From Buchnera aphidicola (Melanaphis sacchari) (GTDB taxonomy: Bacteria > Pseudomonadota > Gammaproteobacteria > Enterobacterales > Enterobacteriaceae): 64,000 nucleotides of DNA. Under the pieces are notes generated by a model. It saw only the letters and a program-made list of their open reading frames with translations. It was not told the DNA's origin and made no database searches. Positions 30,774-40,321 of the stretch are shown here, piece by piece (within the stretch, counting starts at the first letter, position 1; each line of letters begins with the position of its first letter). The stretch covers positions 310,001-374,000 of the forward strand of contig NZ_CP029161.1 in the NCBI RefSeq assembly GCF_003096055.1, in the 5' to 3' direction. Both the position numbers and the translations under genes were made by a program.

Positions 30774-32567
30774 ATGAAAAATATAAGAAATTTCTCTATC
30801 ATCGCTCATATTGATCATGGAAAATCAACTTTATCTGATCGATTGATTCAAAAATGTGGAGGATTGTCTGAACGAGAAATGTCAAATCAAGTACTAGATT
30901 CAATGGATTTAGAAAGAGAAAGAGGAATTACAATTAAAGCTCAAAGTGTAATGATTAATTATAAAAATAAAAAAAACCATGTTTTTCATTTAAATTTTAT
31001 TGATACTCCAGGCCACGTAAATTTTTGTTATGAAGTATCTCGATCGTTGTCTGCATGTGAAGGTGCATTATTAGTAATTGATTCTAGTCAGGGTGTAGAG
31101 GCGCAGACATTAGCAAATTGTTACATCGCACTAGAAATGAAACTTAAAATTATACCTGTATTAAATAAAATAGATCTTCCTAATGCAGATATAGAAAGAG
31201 TAAAAAAAGAAATCGAAGACATTATAGGAATTTCATCAAATAATTCAGTGATATGTTCCGCTAAAACTGGAGAGGGAATAGAAAATTTACTTGAACGTAT
31301 TGTTGCAGATATCCCGCATCCTACAGGAAATGGAAAAAATTCATTACAAGCATTGATTATAGATTCTTGGTTTGATAATTATTTAGGTGTTGTATCTTTA
31401 ATAAGAGTAAAAAATGGATTTATATCAAAAAATGATAAAATTCAAGTAATGAGTACAAAAAAAACTTATCATGTCGATCAATTAGGTATTTTCACACCTA
31501 AAAAAATAAACAAAAAAGTATTAATGTGCGGAGAAGTAGGTTGGATTGTTTGTGGTATTAAAAATATTTCTGCAGCTCCAGTGGGAGATACTTTAACAAA
31601 TTTTAAGAATCCAGCAAAAAAAATGCTTACTGGTTTTAAGAAAATAAAGCCTCAAATTTATGCTGGTTTATTTCCAACAACATCAGAGCAATATGAAACA
31701 TTTAGAGATGCTCTTGGAAAACTCAGTCTAAACGATTCTTCTCTATTTTATGAACCAGAAAATTCTCATGCCCTTGGGTTTGGTTTTCGATGTGGATTTT
31801 TAGGTTTATTGCATATGGAAATTGTTCAAGCGCGATTAGAACGAGAATATTCTTTAGACTTAATTTCGACACCTCCTACTGTTATTTATCAAATAAAATT
31901 AATAAATGGAAAAAAAATTTATCTAGACGCACCCTCAAATTTTCCAGAAATAAATAAAATTAAAGAGATAAAAGAACCAATTGGTGAATGTAATATTCTA
32001 TTACCTCCTAGATTTCTCGGTGTAATTATGAAGTTATGTATAAAAAAAAGAGGAATTCAAATTAATATGGTTTATCATACACATCAAGTATCTTTGAAGT
32101 ATCACATTCCAATGAGCGAAATAGTTTTAAATTTTTTTGATGAATTAAAATCAATTTCCAGTGGATATGCTTCACTAGAATATAATTTTAAACACTTTCA
32201 AACAGTTAAAATGGTTCGAATAGATATATTAATTAATTCAGAAAAAGTAGATGCATTAACAATGCTTGAATATTATAAAAATGCGCGAAATCGCGCTCGA
32301 GAAATAGTTTATAAAATGAAAGAATTAATACCTCGACATCAATTTGATATTAATATTCAAGCTACTGTTAATAATACTATTATAGCTAGATCTACAATTA
32401 AACAGTTAAGAAAAAATGTATTAGCTAAATGTTATGGAGGAGATATTAGTAGAAAGAAAAAATTACTAAAAAAACAAAAAGAGGGAAAAAAAAGAATGAA
32501 AAAAATAGGAAATGTTAATATGCCTAAATCTGTATTTTTTAAAATTTTGAATATTAAAAATATTTAA
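30774..32567 (+). CDS. lepA: Elongation factor 4 LepA
   Basis: Ribosome-bound translational GTPase. It has 597 residues (E. coli 599). The G motifs are [33 protein letters not shown] and CSAKTGEG. The later EF-G-like domains include [17 protein letters not shown], and the LepA-specific C-terminus includes [21 protein letters not shown]. It is the first gene of lepA-lepB-rnc-era, the E. coli order, and ends 20 bp before the lepB start. Confidence 0.98.
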   Translation: MKNIRNFSIIAHIDHGKSTLSDRLIQKCGGLSEREMSNQVLDSMDLERERGITIKAQSVMINYKNKKNHVFHLNFIDTPGHVNFCYEVSRSLSACEGALLVIDSSQGVEAQTLANCYIALEMKLKIIPVLNKIDLPNADIERVKKEIEDIIGISSNNSVICSAKTGEGIENLLERIVADIPHPTGNGKNSLQALIIDSWFDNYLGVVSLIRVKNGFISKNDKIQVMSTKKTYHVDQLGIFTPKKINKKVLMCGEVGWIVCGIKNISAAPVGDTLTNFKNPAKKMLTGFKKIKPQIYAGLFPTTSEQYETFRDALGKLSLNDSSLFYEPENSHALGFGFRCGFLGLLHMEIVQARLEREYSLDLISTPPTVIYQIKLINGKKIYLDAPSNFPEINKIKEIKEPIGECNILLPPRFLGVIMKLCIKKRGIQINMVYHTHQVSLKYHIPMSEIVLNFFDELKSISSGYASLEYNFKHFQTVKMVRIDILINSEKVDALTMLEYYKNARNRAREIVYKMKELIPRHQFDINIQATVNNTIIARSTIKQLRKNVLAKCYGGDISRKKKLLKKQKEGKKRMKKIGNVNMPKSVFFKILNIKNI

Positions 32568-32587
32568 CATAAAGCATAGGAAAAAAA

Positions 32588-33507
32588 ATGTATAATGTAT
32601 TAAATTATTCTTTATTTATTAGTACACTTTTAAGTGGAATTGTATGGTTTTTTTTTAAAATTAATTTTATTAAAAATTATTTTTATAATAAAAAAAAAAA
32701 ATTAATATTGATTTTTCAAAAGTAAAAAAAAATAAAACATGTTTTTATAAATCCATATCATCTTTTTTCCCAATGTTATTGACTATTTTTATAATACGTT
32801 CTTTTATTTACGAACCATTTCAAATCCCTTCTGGATCTATGATGCCCACATTATTAATAGGAGATTTTATTTTAGTTGAAAAATTTTCATATGGCATTAA
32901 AGAACCAATTACACAAAAAATATTAATGCATACAAATTCTCCTAAACGAGGTGATATTGTAGTATTTAGACATCCAAAAAATAACATGTATTATATCAAA
33001 CGCATAATAGGACTACCTGGAGATAAAGTAACTTATAATATAGACGAAAAAAATATAAAAGTTTGCATTAACTATATTAAAGAAAAAAATTGCCAAAAAA
33101 AAATATTTATTCAGCATTCAAGAAAAAAATTAAGTAATTTTTTTCAAAAAATTTATTTTTTTTATACACCAGAACAAAAAAAAATATATAATTCTATTTT
33201 TTTCAAAATAGCTAAAGAAGATATTCATGGTTTAAAGCATGATATATTATTATTAGATAAAAAAATTAATAATTTAAATAATTATTATAAACAAAAAAAT
33301 ATGCCAAAGCTAACTTGGTTGGTTCCTTTAGGTGAATATTTTATGATGGGTGATAATCGTGACAATAGTTCAGATAGTCGATACTGGGGTTTTGTACCTG
33401 AAAAAAATTTATTAGGAAAGGCTACAAAAATATGGATGAGTTTTGAAAAAGAAGAAAATAAATGGCCAACAAATATTCGTTTTAATAGAATTGGAAATAT
33501 ATATTAA
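32588..33507 (+). CDS. lepB: Signal peptidase I LepB, frame interrupted at an A12 tract
   Basis: Inner-membrane serine protease that removes Sec signal peptides. The start ATG at 32588 has AGGA upstream and encodes a first membrane helix (YSLFISTLLSGIVWFFFK) that matches TM1 of E. coli LepB. An A12 run (32690-32701) then sends translation to a stop at codon 46. With 13 (or 10) A the frame passes through FSKVKKNKTCFYKSISSFFP into TM2 and the catalytic domain. That domain is complete: FIYEPFQIPSGSMMPTL with the catalytic serine, IKRIIGLPGDKVTY with the lysine, MGDNRDNSSDSRYWGFVP. The only in-frame ATG after the tract is at 32773, giving 244 residues without TM1. Because LepB is essential, slippage or a sequencing error is more likely than loss. 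Confidence 0.92.
32690..32701 (+). repeat. A12 tract breaking the lepB frame
   Basis: Twelve A between the first and second membrane segments of LepB. Thirteen or ten would keep the frame. It is the longest of the five frame-breaking tracts. Confidence 0.85.
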
Positions 33508-33641
33508 AAAACTAATAATTAATACGACAGAATATAGTTAGTATTATTCGCTACTTTGAAATATATTTTCAATATATCGATATTTTACTATTTTCCTGTT
33601 ATATAAGAAATCAATTAAAATATCATTGAAATTGGTATAAC

Positions 33642-34322
33642 ATGAATCATACTGTGACAAAAAAAATACAACAAGTATTAGGATATACTTTTACTCATAA
33701 AGATTTATTAAAACAAGCATTAACACATCGTAGCGCAAGTAGCAAACATAATGAAAGATTAGAATTTTTAGGAGATTCCATTTTAAGTTTTGTTATTGCT
33801 AATGCTTTGTACCAACATTTTCCATATATTAACGAAGGTGATATGAGTCGAATGAGAGCAACTTTAGTAAGAGGAAATACTTTAGCTGAAATAGCACACG
33901 AATTTCATTTGGGAGAATATCTTCAATTAGGACAAGGTGAATTAAAAAGCGGAGGTTTTCGAAGAGAATCAATTTTAGCTAATACTGTAGAAGCTCTTAT
34001 CGGTAGTATTTATTTAGATAGTAATATTGAAACAACAGAAAAATTAATATTAAAATGGTATAAAAAACGTTTAAAAAAAATTAGTCCTGGAGATACTCAA
34101 AAAGATCCTAAAACAAGATTGCAAGAATATTTACAATCTAAACATTTATCATTACCTACATACTTTATAGTAGGAATATACGGAGAAGCTCATAATCAGT
34201 TATTTACGATTCATTGCGAAATAGATATAATTTCAAAATATTTAATTGGCACAGGAACAAGTAGAAGAAAAGCAGAACAAGATGCAGCTAAAAAAGCATT
34301 AATTCAATTGGGTGTCGAGTGA
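33642..34322 (+). CDS. rnc: Ribonuclease III, with Asn at catalytic position 114
   Basis: Double-strand-specific endonuclease that matures rRNA precursors. It has 226 residues, aligning with E. coli RNase III without gaps. The signature [12 protein letters not shown] holds Glu38, Glu41 and Asp45. The second acidic cluster reads [16 protein letters not shown]: Glu117 is kept, but Asp114, a magnesium ligand in the family, is Asn. A double-stranded RNA binding domain fills the C-terminus ([27 protein letters not shown]). The stop overlaps the era GTG by 4 nt. Codon 114 is AAT, one base from GAT. Confidence 0.97.
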   Translation: MNHTVTKKIQQVLGYTFTHKDLLKQALTHRSASSKHNERLEFLGDSILSFVIANALYQHFPYINEGDMSRMRATLVRGNTLAEIAHEFHLGEYLQLGQGELKSGGFRRESILANTVEALIGSIYLDSNIETTEKLILKWYKKRLKKISPGDTQKDPKTRLQEYLQSKHLSLPTYFIVGIYGEAHNQLFTIHCEIDIISKYLIGTGTSRRKAEQDAAKKALIQLGVE

Positions 34323-35170
34323 AAAAAAATCAAGAGTATTGTGGATATATAACAATTATCGGAAAACCTAATGTAGGTAAATCTACTTTAATAAATAATA
34401 TAATTAAAGAAGAAATCTCTATTACTTCAAAAAAAAAGAATACGACGCAAAAAAATATTTTTGGCATTAAAACTAAAAAATTATATCAATATATTTATGT
34501 AGATACTCCAGGTATTAATACAAAAAAAAATAGAAAAATAAAAAAATTAGATCATCAATATAAAGTATTAAAAAATTCAGTATTAGTTATATTAATAACA
34601 GATCGCTTAATTTGGAAGGAAAATGATGAATTAATTTTAAATTACATCAAGTTAATGAATATACCTATTATTTTCGTTATTAACAAAATTGATAAAATTT
34701 CTAATAAAAATTTTTTATTACCTTATATTAATTTTATTAAAAAAAAAATTAATCCCTTAGAAATTGTTCCAATATGTGCAAAACAAGAAAGAGATCTAAT
34801 TTTATTAGAAAAAATAATTAAAAATTATTTACCAAAAAAAGATCATATTTTTCCATCAAACTATACAACAACTAATTCTTTATCATTTTCATTATCTGAG
34901 ATTATCCGTAAAAAAATAATACTTTTTTTACGAGAAGATTTACCTTTAGTGATAAAAGTAAGAATTGAATCTATTAAAAGCAATAATAACATATTACATA
35001 TTAAATCAATAATTTATGTTGATAATACAAGACAAAAAAAAATTATTATTGGTAAAAAAGGAGAAATAATTAAAAAAATTAGTATTTCTTCTAGATTTAA
35101 TATAGAATATTTTTTAAATAAGAAAATATATCTTTTTATATGGATTAAAAATAAAAAAAAATATACTTAG
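34319..35170 (+). CDS. era: GTPase Era
   Basis: Ras-like GTPase with a KH domain that binds the 3' end of 16S rRNA during 30S assembly. It has 283 residues against 301 in E. coli. G1 is [13 protein letters not shown]3 DTPGIN, G4 NKID. The KH motif is [13 protein letters not shown] near residue 245. The protein ends at WIKNKKKYT, dropping the final segment that in E. coli ends RALRSLGYVDDL. The start is a GTG that overlaps the rnc stop (GTGA). Confidence 0.95.
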   Translation: MKKNQEYCGYITIIGKPNVGKSTLINNIIKEEISITSKKKNTTQKNIFGIKTKKLYQYIYVDTPGINTKKNRKIKKLDHQYKVLKNSVLVILITDRLIWKENDELILNYIKLMNIPIIFVINKIDKISNKNFLLPYINFIKKKINPLEIVPICAKQERDLILLEKIIKNYLPKKDHIFPSNYTTTNSLSFSLSEIIRKKIILFLREDLPLVIKVRIESIKSNNNILHIKSIIYVDNTRQKKIIIGKKGEIIKKISISSRFNIEYFLNKKIYLFIWIKNKKKYT

Positions 35171-35284
35171 ATTGTATATAAATATTAATTTTTTTAAAAT
35201 TAGTTAAAATATTTTAAATTTTTTAACTAATTTTAAAAATCGATTAATTTATCATTTTTCTTAAAAAGGAAAAAATAATTTTCA

Positions 35285-35674
35285 ATGTCAATTATAGGTA
35301 TAGGAATAGATATTATAGAGATTAAACGTATTAAAAAAATAGTTAATTATTTTGGAAATAAATTTGCTAAAAGAATTTTATCTTTAAAAGAGTGGAAAGA
35401 ATATATTTCTTATCATAATAATTATGATAACATAAAATTTTTAGCTAAGAGATTTTCAGCTAAAGAAGCTGCTTCTAAAGCTTTAGGAACAGGAATAAAT
35501 TGTGGAATATATTTAAATGAATTAGAAATATACAATAATAATTTAGGAAAACCAGAATTACGTTTTTTAAATAATTCTTTAAAAAAAATAAAAAAATTTC
35601 AGTGTAAAAATATTCATCTTAGTATATCTGATCAAAAATACTATGCTTGCGCTTTAGTTGTTTTAGAAAATTAA
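35285..35674 (+). CDS. acpS: Holo-ACP synthase AcpS
   Basis: Attaches 4'-phosphopantetheine from CoA to acyl carrier protein. It has 129 residues (E. coli 126). The magnesium-binding aspartate is in GIGIDIIEIKRI, and the glutamate is in RFSAKEAASKALGTG. In E. coli recO and pdxJ separate era from acpS; both are gone here, leaving 114 bp. It is convergent with tadA, with only 2 bp between the stops. Confidence 0.96.
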   Translation: MSIIGIGIDIIEIKRIKKIVNYFGNKFAKRILSLKEWKEYISYHNNYDNIKFLAKRFSAKEAASKALGTGINCGIYLNELEIYNNNLGKPELRFLNNSLKKIKKFQCKNIHLSISDQKYYACALVVLEN

Positions 35675-35676
35675 AT

Positions 35677-36150
35677 TTACATCCTCTTGTATTTAAAAAA
35701 ATTTTTTAAAAGTTTAGAACATTCATTTTGCATGATGTTCTTTTTAATTATTAACTTATAATTATATTTTAAGTTCAATAAAATTTTTTCAAAAGAATCT
35801 ATTTTATTTGAATTATGACAATTTGCTCCAAAAACTAATTTTTTAATTCTACTATGTATGATAGCTCCGCAACACATCATACATGGTTGCAAAGTTACAT
35901 ATAAAGTAGCGTTATTTAAACGATAATTTTTTAAATTTTTTCCAGCTTTTCGTAAAGCTATAATTTCTGCATGAGCAGTAGGATCATTAGTAGAAATTGA
36001 ACTATTCCAACCTATTCCAATAATACGCTTTTTAAAAACTAATACTGCTCCTACAGGTATTTCACCTTTTTTTTGAGCATAACAAGCGTATTGAAAGGCT
36101 ATTTTCATCCAATTCTGATCTGTATCAGATTCACATTTTTTTTTTATCAT
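35677..36150 (-). CDS. tadA: tRNA-specific adenosine deaminase TadA
   Basis: Makes inosine at the wobble position of tRNA-Arg(ACG). It has 157 residues (E. coli 167). The zinc motif is [13 protein letters not shown] with His and catalytic Glu, and [15 protein letters not shown] with the two zinc cysteines. It starts 7 bp after the smpB stop in the same direction. Confidence 0.95.
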   Translation of the reverse strand: MIKKKCESDTDQNWMKIAFQYACYAQKKGEIPVGAVLVFKKRIIGIGWNSSISTNDPTAHAEIIALRKAGKNLKNYRLNNATLYVTLQPCMMCCGAIIHSRIKKLVFGANCHNSNKIDSFEKILLNLKYNYKLIIKKNIMQNECSKLLKNFFKYKRM

Positions 36151-36157
36151 AATCAGT

Positions 36158-36635
36158 TTATTTTAACGATTTTTTAATAATTTTTAATTTATTTCGTGTC
36201 CATTCATTTTTTTTTAAAATTTCTCTTTTATCTTTTTTATTCTTTCCTTTTGCTAATGCAAGATTTAATTTACACCATGATTTAGACCAAATCAAAGACA
36301 ATGGTACAAGCGTATAACCTGTTTTATTTTTTTTAATCAATAAATGATTAATTTCACGTTTGTGTAAAAGTAATTTTCTTTTTCTTATAGGATCACAAAA
36401 AAAATTATTTGAAGAAGTATTCAATGGTTGTATAATAGTATTACACAAATACATTTCACGTAGATTATTGTTTATATAACTTTCAGTAATATTTATTTTA
36501 TTTTGCCTAATAGATTTTATTTCCCATCCATGCAGTACTAAACCAGACTGAAAAATTTCCTCTATAAAATAATTATGGTAAGCTTTTTTGTTAATACAAA
36601 TATATTTTTTTGAAGATTTTTTTTTTAAATAACAT
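36158..36635 (-). CDS. smpB: SmpB, frame interrupted at an A10 tract near the start
   Basis: tmRNA-binding protein needed for trans-translation. The C-terminal 98 codons are open from an internal ATG at 36454, but clear SmpB sequence continues upstream in the same frame: [20 protein letters not shown], then [20 protein letters not shown]. No start codon exists in that frame. The ATG at 36635 reads MLF and then meets ten A (36617-36626). With nine (or twelve) A it would read [20 protein letters not shown] and give about 158 residues, the normal size. [18 protein letters not shown] and [12 protein letters not shown] are well kept. So the gene looks functional apart from the tract. Confidence 0.88.
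36617..36626 (-). repeat. A10 tract breaking the smpB frame
   Basis: Ten A right after the third codon of smpB. Nine or twelve are needed, so the shift direction is opposite to that in rlmN, lepB, emtA and the DMT gene. Confidence 0.85.
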
Positions 36636-36720
36636 AATTAAATTTAACCTAAAAATAAATTTTGATATTTTTTTAGAAAATTTTGCTTTTATTTCTAAAA
36701 AGTAGGAGAAGCTTAAATAT

Positions 36721-36999
36721 ATGACGAATATTATTCGTGTAACAATTGTATATGCTTTATCTCATATACAATATATTAAAACAGTAAAACTCAAATTACA
36801 TTCTACTGTAAAAGATGCTATATTAGCATCAAAATTATTTCATTTAGTGAATTTTAATTTTTATAAAAATAATGTAGGAATTTATAATAAATTAGTACAT
36901 TTAAACAAAAAAATAAAAAACGGTGATCGAATTGAAATTTATCGAAATTTAATAATAGATCCAAAAGAGCGCAGAAGAAAAAAAGTACATCTCTCTTAA
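36721..36999 (+). CDS. rnfH: RnfH family protein (RatB)
   Basis: Small ubiquitin-fold protein of the RnfH family, function unclear. It has 92 residues (E. coli 96). Diagnostic parts are [38 protein letters not shown] and [17 protein letters not shown]. In E. coli it follows ratA in a gene pair divergent from smpB; ratA is missing here. A strong Shine-Dalgarno (AGGAGAAGC) lies just before the ATG. Confidence 0.92.
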   Translation: MTNIIRVTIVYALSHIQYIKTVKLKLHSTVKDAILASKLFHLVNFNFYKNNVGIYNKLVHLNKKIKNGDRIEIYRNLIIDPKERRRKKVHLS

Positions 37000-37018
37000 A
37001 GAGAGCAAAATTTAAAAA

Positions 37019-37056
37019 TTTTTAGATCTAATAAAAAATTTTATTAAATCTAAAAA
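37019..37056. terminator. Two-way terminator between rnfH and grpE
   Basis: TTTTTAGAT (37019-37027) and TAATAAAA (37029-37036) pair with TTTTATTA (37039-37046) and ATCTAAAAA (37048-37056): 17 base pairs with one mismatch. It sits between two convergent genes, 19 bp past rnfH and 15 bp past the grpE stop, with T-rich sequence on both outer sides. Confidence 0.6.
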
Positions 37057-37070
37057 TATTATTTTAATTT

Positions 37071-37628
37071 TTATGTAAAATTTCCTTTTTCTTTTGAAAC
37101 AACAACCATAGCAGGTCTTAATAAACGTGATTGATGAAGTATATAACCTGATTGCATGACTTCAACAACTTGATTGCAAGGTATTTTATCAGTATAACTG
37201 ATAGACATAGCTTGATGAATTTCCGGATTAAAGGGTATATTTATTTTATTTACTTTAGATATATTAAATTCATTTAATACTTCGTTTAATAAAGAAAAAA
37301 CATATTCTATATTTTTAATGCACTCTATATATATTTTTGATTCTTCTTTTTTTAATAAATCTAATGCACGTTCAATGCTATCTATAATAGGAAGAAACTC
37401 AATAATTATTTTTTCTAAAGAAAATTTTTTTACTTTTTCAATATCATTGTTCATTCTAGTATATAATTTAGAAATTTCTTCTATATTACTCAATTCAATA
37501 CTTTTTATTTTTTCTTGCATTTCTTTTATATTTTTTTCTTTTCCATCATCTTCTTTTATATTTTTTTCTTTTCCATCATCTTCTTTTATATTTTTTTCTT
37601 TTCCATCATCTTCTTTTTCACTTATCAT
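37071..37628 (-). CDS. grpE: Nucleotide exchange factor GrpE
   Basis: Releases ADP from DnaK. It has 185 residues (E. coli 197). The N-terminus is a charged tail made of three exact copies of a 10-residue unit, EDDGKEKNIK. After a coiled-coil region (residues about 36-100) comes the beta domain with FNPEIHQAMSISY, NQVVEVMQSGYILHQSRLLRPAMVVV. Published Buchnera genomes carry two grpE genes, so a second copy may exist elsewhere. It lies downstream of gpt in the same direction. Confidence 0.94.
   Translation of the reverse strand: MISEKEDDGKEKNIKEDDGKEKNIKEDDGKEKNIKEMQEKIKSIELSNIEEISKLYTRMNNDIEKVKKFSLEKIIIEFLPIIDSIERALDLLKKEESKIYIECIKNIEYVFSLLNEVLNEFNISKVNKINIPFNPEIHQAMSISYTDKIPCNQVVEVMQSGYILHQSRLLRPAMVVVSKEKGNFT
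37521..37610 (-). repeat. Three tandem 30-bp repeats inside grpE
   Basis: Exact copies at 37521-37550, 37551-37580 and 37581-37610, plus 7 bp of a fourth. Being a multiple of three, they add 10-residue acidic/lysine units to the disordered GrpE tail without changing the frame. Confidence 0.95.
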
Positions 37629-37721
37629 AAAATACCTTTGTGCTATACGTTAATTTTTTAGAATTTTTAAAATTTATTTATATGAAAGCGATTTATTTTT
37701 TAGAATATATTTCTAAATAAT

Positions 37722-38192
37722 TTATTTTAATTGTTTAAAAAAAGGGGGGGTGTAAGAAATTGACATGTCCCATGGTTGCTCTATCCATATATTTTGATCA
37801 ACATCAATAATATAATCATCTACTAATGGTTGGCCCATTGGTTTTGCAAATACAGTAACAAAATAAGCTTTTGGATATAAATTACGAATGATTTTTGCGG
37901 TTCCTCCTGTATCTACAAGATCATCTATAATGATACTATTTTGAGTATTTCCCATTTTAGAAATTTTTATTATTTTTCTATTCTTTTGCAAAGAATTATA
38001 ATTATAGCTTGCAATACATATGGTATCAACACATCGAATTCCCATCTCTCTAGAGAGAATAGCAGAAGGAACTAAACCTCCTCTACTCACAGCAATAATT
38101 TCATGCCAAGAATTTATTTTAAGTAATCGATGAGCTAGTTTTCTAATATGAATTTGAAGCATATCCCAAGTAACAATGTATTTCTCACTCAT
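37722..38192 (-). CDS. gpt: Xanthine-guanine phosphoribosyltransferase Gpt
   Basis: Purine salvage: converts guanine and xanthine (and weakly hypoxanthine) with PRPP to nucleotides. It has 156 residues (E. coli 152). The N-terminus [14 protein letters not shown] is nearly identical to E. coli. The PRPP motif is [15 protein letters not shown], with [11 protein letters not shown] and WIEQPWDMS also kept. With purB it shows reliance on salvage and interconversion of purines. Confidence 0.97.
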   Translation of the reverse strand: MSEKYIVTWDMLQIHIRKLAHRLLKINSWHEIIAVSRGGLVPSAILSREMGIRCVDTICIASYNYNSLQKNRKIIKISKMGNTQNSIIIDDLVDTGGTAKIIRNLYPKAYFVTVFAKPMGQPLVDDYIIDVDQNIWIEQPWDMSISYTPPFFKQLK

Positions 38193-38285
38193 AAAAAATC
38201 CAAAATAATAATATTTATTAAAAAAGTGAAAATAATTTGTAGTTATTGTAGGATTTTAATCATTCGAAATAAATGCAAATAAAAA

Positions 38286-38873
38286 TTAATTAGTTTGTAT
38301 TTTCATTTCTTTTTCAATAATTAATATTAATATATGAATAATTTTAATATGCATTTCTTGTATACGATCTGAATAACCATGATGTGGCACACAAATTTCT
38401 ATATCAGACAAATCTTTTATTTGTCCTCCATTATTTCCCGTTAGAGAAATTACTTTCATATCTTTTTTATGAGCAGACTTTATCGCTTCAATAATGTTAG
38501 GAGAATTTCCTGAGGTAGAAATTGCTAATAGTATGTCGCCTGGAACACCAATGCTTTCTATATAACGTGAAAATACCTTGTGATAACCAAAATCATTTGC
38601 TACAGCTGAAATATGTGCTGTATCAGATATAGATATTGAAGGATATCCTGGTCTTTTTGTTTGATAAAGACCTGTTAATTCCTCTGAAAAATGCATAGCA
38701 TCACAGTGAGATCCACCGTTACCACATGATATTACTTTATTTTTTCTATTAAAGGACTGAGTAATTAAAAAAGCTGCTTTTTCAATATTTTTTATTTGTT
38801 TTGAGTCATTTAGAAAATTTTTTAATACTTTGGATGCAATTTTTAATTCGGAAGAAATAATTTTTTTATACAT
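38286..38873 (-). CDS. gmhA: Sedoheptulose-7-phosphate isomerase GmhA
   Basis: First enzyme of ADP-heptose synthesis for the LPS core. It has 195 residues (E. coli 192). The SIS-domain motifs [33 protein letters not shown] and [13 protein letters not shown] sequence are intact, including the zinc histidine in [10 protein letters not shown]. It is notable because lipid A genes are missing from the dnaE-bamA cluster in this window, so its product may serve something other than LPS. Confidence 0.96.
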   Translation of the reverse strand: MYKKIISSELKIASKVLKNFLNDSKQIKNIEKAAFLITQSFNRKNKVISCGNGGSHCDAMHFSEELTGLYQTKRPGYPSISISDTAHISAVANDFGYHKVFSRYIESIGVPGDILLAISTSGNSPNIIEAIKSAHKKDMKVISLTGNNGGQIKDLSDIEICVPHHGYSDRIQEMHIKIIHILILIIEKEMKIQTN

Positions 38874-38923
38874 TATTTGAAATTCTTAATTTTTAAAAAA
38901 TATTTTTTAAATGATATTATCTT

Positions 38924-38997
38924 CGGTGCGGACGGGACTCGAACCCGCGACCCCCGGCGTGACAGGCCAGTATTCTAACCAACTGAACTACCGCACC
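38924..38997 (-). tRNA. tRNA-Asp (GTC)
   Basis: 74 nt that fold as a cloverleaf: acceptor GGTGCGG pairs with CCGCACC, D-arm TAGTTCAGTTGG, anticodon loop CTGTCAC (anticodon GTC), T-arm GGGTTCGAGTCCC. It is close to E. coli tRNA-Asp. CCA is not encoded; the next bases are AAG. It lies between dnaQ and gmhA. Confidence 0.97.
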
Positions 38998-39066
38998 TAA
39001 TTAATAATATTTTTATATTGTACATATTTTAAAAAAATCAGTCAATCATCTTTTTACTGTTATTCG

Positions 39067-39768
39067 TTATTTATTTTTCATTAAATTTTTTTTTAAATAT
39101 TTTTTATGTAATTCTAATTCAATTTTATTTGCTTTCAAAATTTTTAAAGGACGAATTTTATTTAATTTAATTTTAAATGATAAAATATTTTTTTTATTTT
39201 TAATATTATTATCAAACGATATTGATTCTTGACCACTGGTCATTAAAAGGTATAATTTACCTAATAAAAACGCATCTAAAATAGCTCCATGTAAAACTCT
39301 ATGCGAATTTTTTATTTTATAACGCGTACAAAGAACATCTAATGTATTTTTTTTTCCAGGAAATAAATCACGAGCTATTTTTAATGTATCAATAATACGG
39401 CAATATTTTTTAATATCTATTGTTTGCGAATCTATAAGAAAAAATTCTTGATTAATAAATCCCACATCAAAGGGTGCATTATGAATTATTAATGTAGAAT
39501 GTTTAATATAATTAAAAAAATTTTTAGCTATATCTTTAAAGAGAGGTTTATCTGATAAAAATTCATTTGTAATTCCATGAACTTTTAAAGCTCGCGTGTC
39601 TATTTTTCTATTAGGTTGAATATAAGCATGAAAATTGTTCCCTGTAAATCGACGATTAATAATTTCAACAGCGCCAATTTCAATAATTCTGTGATTTAAA
39701 TATGGCAATCCTATATTATTCATACCAGTTGTTTCTGTATCTAATACAACTATTCTTTTTTTTTGCAT
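39067..39768 (-). CDS. dnaQ: DNA polymerase III epsilon subunit DnaQ
   Basis: 3'-5' proofreading exonuclease of the replicative polymerase. The chosen ATG at 39768 gives 233 residues (E. coli 243) and N-terminus MQKKRIVVLDTETTGMN. An in-frame TTG at 39801 would add 11 residues with no ribosome site and is less likely. The Exo I motif is DTETTG, Exo II includes HNAPFDVGFINQEF, and Exo III has HGAILDAFLL. The C-terminal tail that binds DnaE is lysine-rich. Divergent from rnhA across 49 bp, as in E. coli. Confidence 0.95.
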   Translation of the reverse strand: MQKKRIVVLDTETTGMNNIGLPYLNHRIIEIGAVEIINRRFTGNNFHAYIQPNRKIDTRALKVHGITNEFLSDKPLFKDIAKNFFNYIKHSTLIIHNAPFDVGFINQEFFLIDSQTIDIKKYCRIIDTLKIARDLFPGKKNTLDVLCTRYKIKNSHRVLHGAILDAFLLGKLYLLMTSGQESISFDNNIKNKKNILSFKIKLNKIRPLKILKANKIELELHKKYLKKNLMKNK

Positions 39769-39817
39769 ATAATTTTTTAATTTTCTATATAATTTAATCA
39801 AGAGATATTTTTAAAAG

Positions 39818-40303
39818 ATGTTAAAATTAATAAAAATATTTACAGATGGATCTTGTTTAGGAAATCCTGGACCAGGTGGTTACGCAACAATATTACGTTA
39901 TAAGTCATTTGAAAAAATATTAACTTCTGGATTTTTTTTAACGACGAATAATCGTATGGAACTTATGGGAGTAATATCAGGATTAGAATCGATTAAGCAA
40001 TCTTGTTCTATAAAAATTACAACAGACAGTCAATATGTAAAACAAGGTGTAACTAAGTGGATAGATAAATGGAAGAAAGATCAATGGAAAACTAGTAAAA
40101 AAAAATTAATAAAAAATATTGATTTATGGCTACGAATTAATTTTTTTTTAAATAAACATTGTATAGAATGGCTTTGGGTTCGTGGTCATGTTGGACACCT
40201 TGAAAATGAACGATGCGATAAAATTGCTCGACAATCAGCTCAAAATCCATTACTTAATGATTTTTTTTACGAAAATTATGTTTTAAAAATAGATAAATAT
40301 TAA
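39818..40303 (+). CDS. rnhA: Ribonuclease HI
   Basis: Degrades RNA in RNA-DNA hybrids. It has 161 residues (E. coli 155). The four catalytic acids are visible: Asp10 in FTDGSCLGNPGPGG, Glu48 in NNRMEL, Asp70 in TTDSQYV and Asp134 in NERCDKIAR, with the catalytic histidine in RGHVGH. It is followed by gloB after 18 bp. Confidence 0.98.
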   Translation: MLKLIKIFTDGSCLGNPGPGGYATILRYKSFEKILTSGFFLTTNNRMELMGVISGLESIKQSCSIKITTDSQYVKQGVTKWIDKWKKDQWKTSKKKLIKNIDLWLRINFFLNKHCIEWLWVRGHVGHLENERCDKIARQSAQNPLLNDFFYENYVLKIDKY

Positions 40304-40321
40304 AATTTTAACGGAGAAGTA

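Noticed and set aside
37318-37653. 111-codon open frame antisense to grpE
   Set aside because: Low-complexity Phe/Ser repeat caused by the 30-bp repeats of grpE on the other strand.
39769-39801. TTG start extending dnaQ by 11 residues
   Set aside because: No ribosome site, and the E. coli N-terminus is short before DTETTG.
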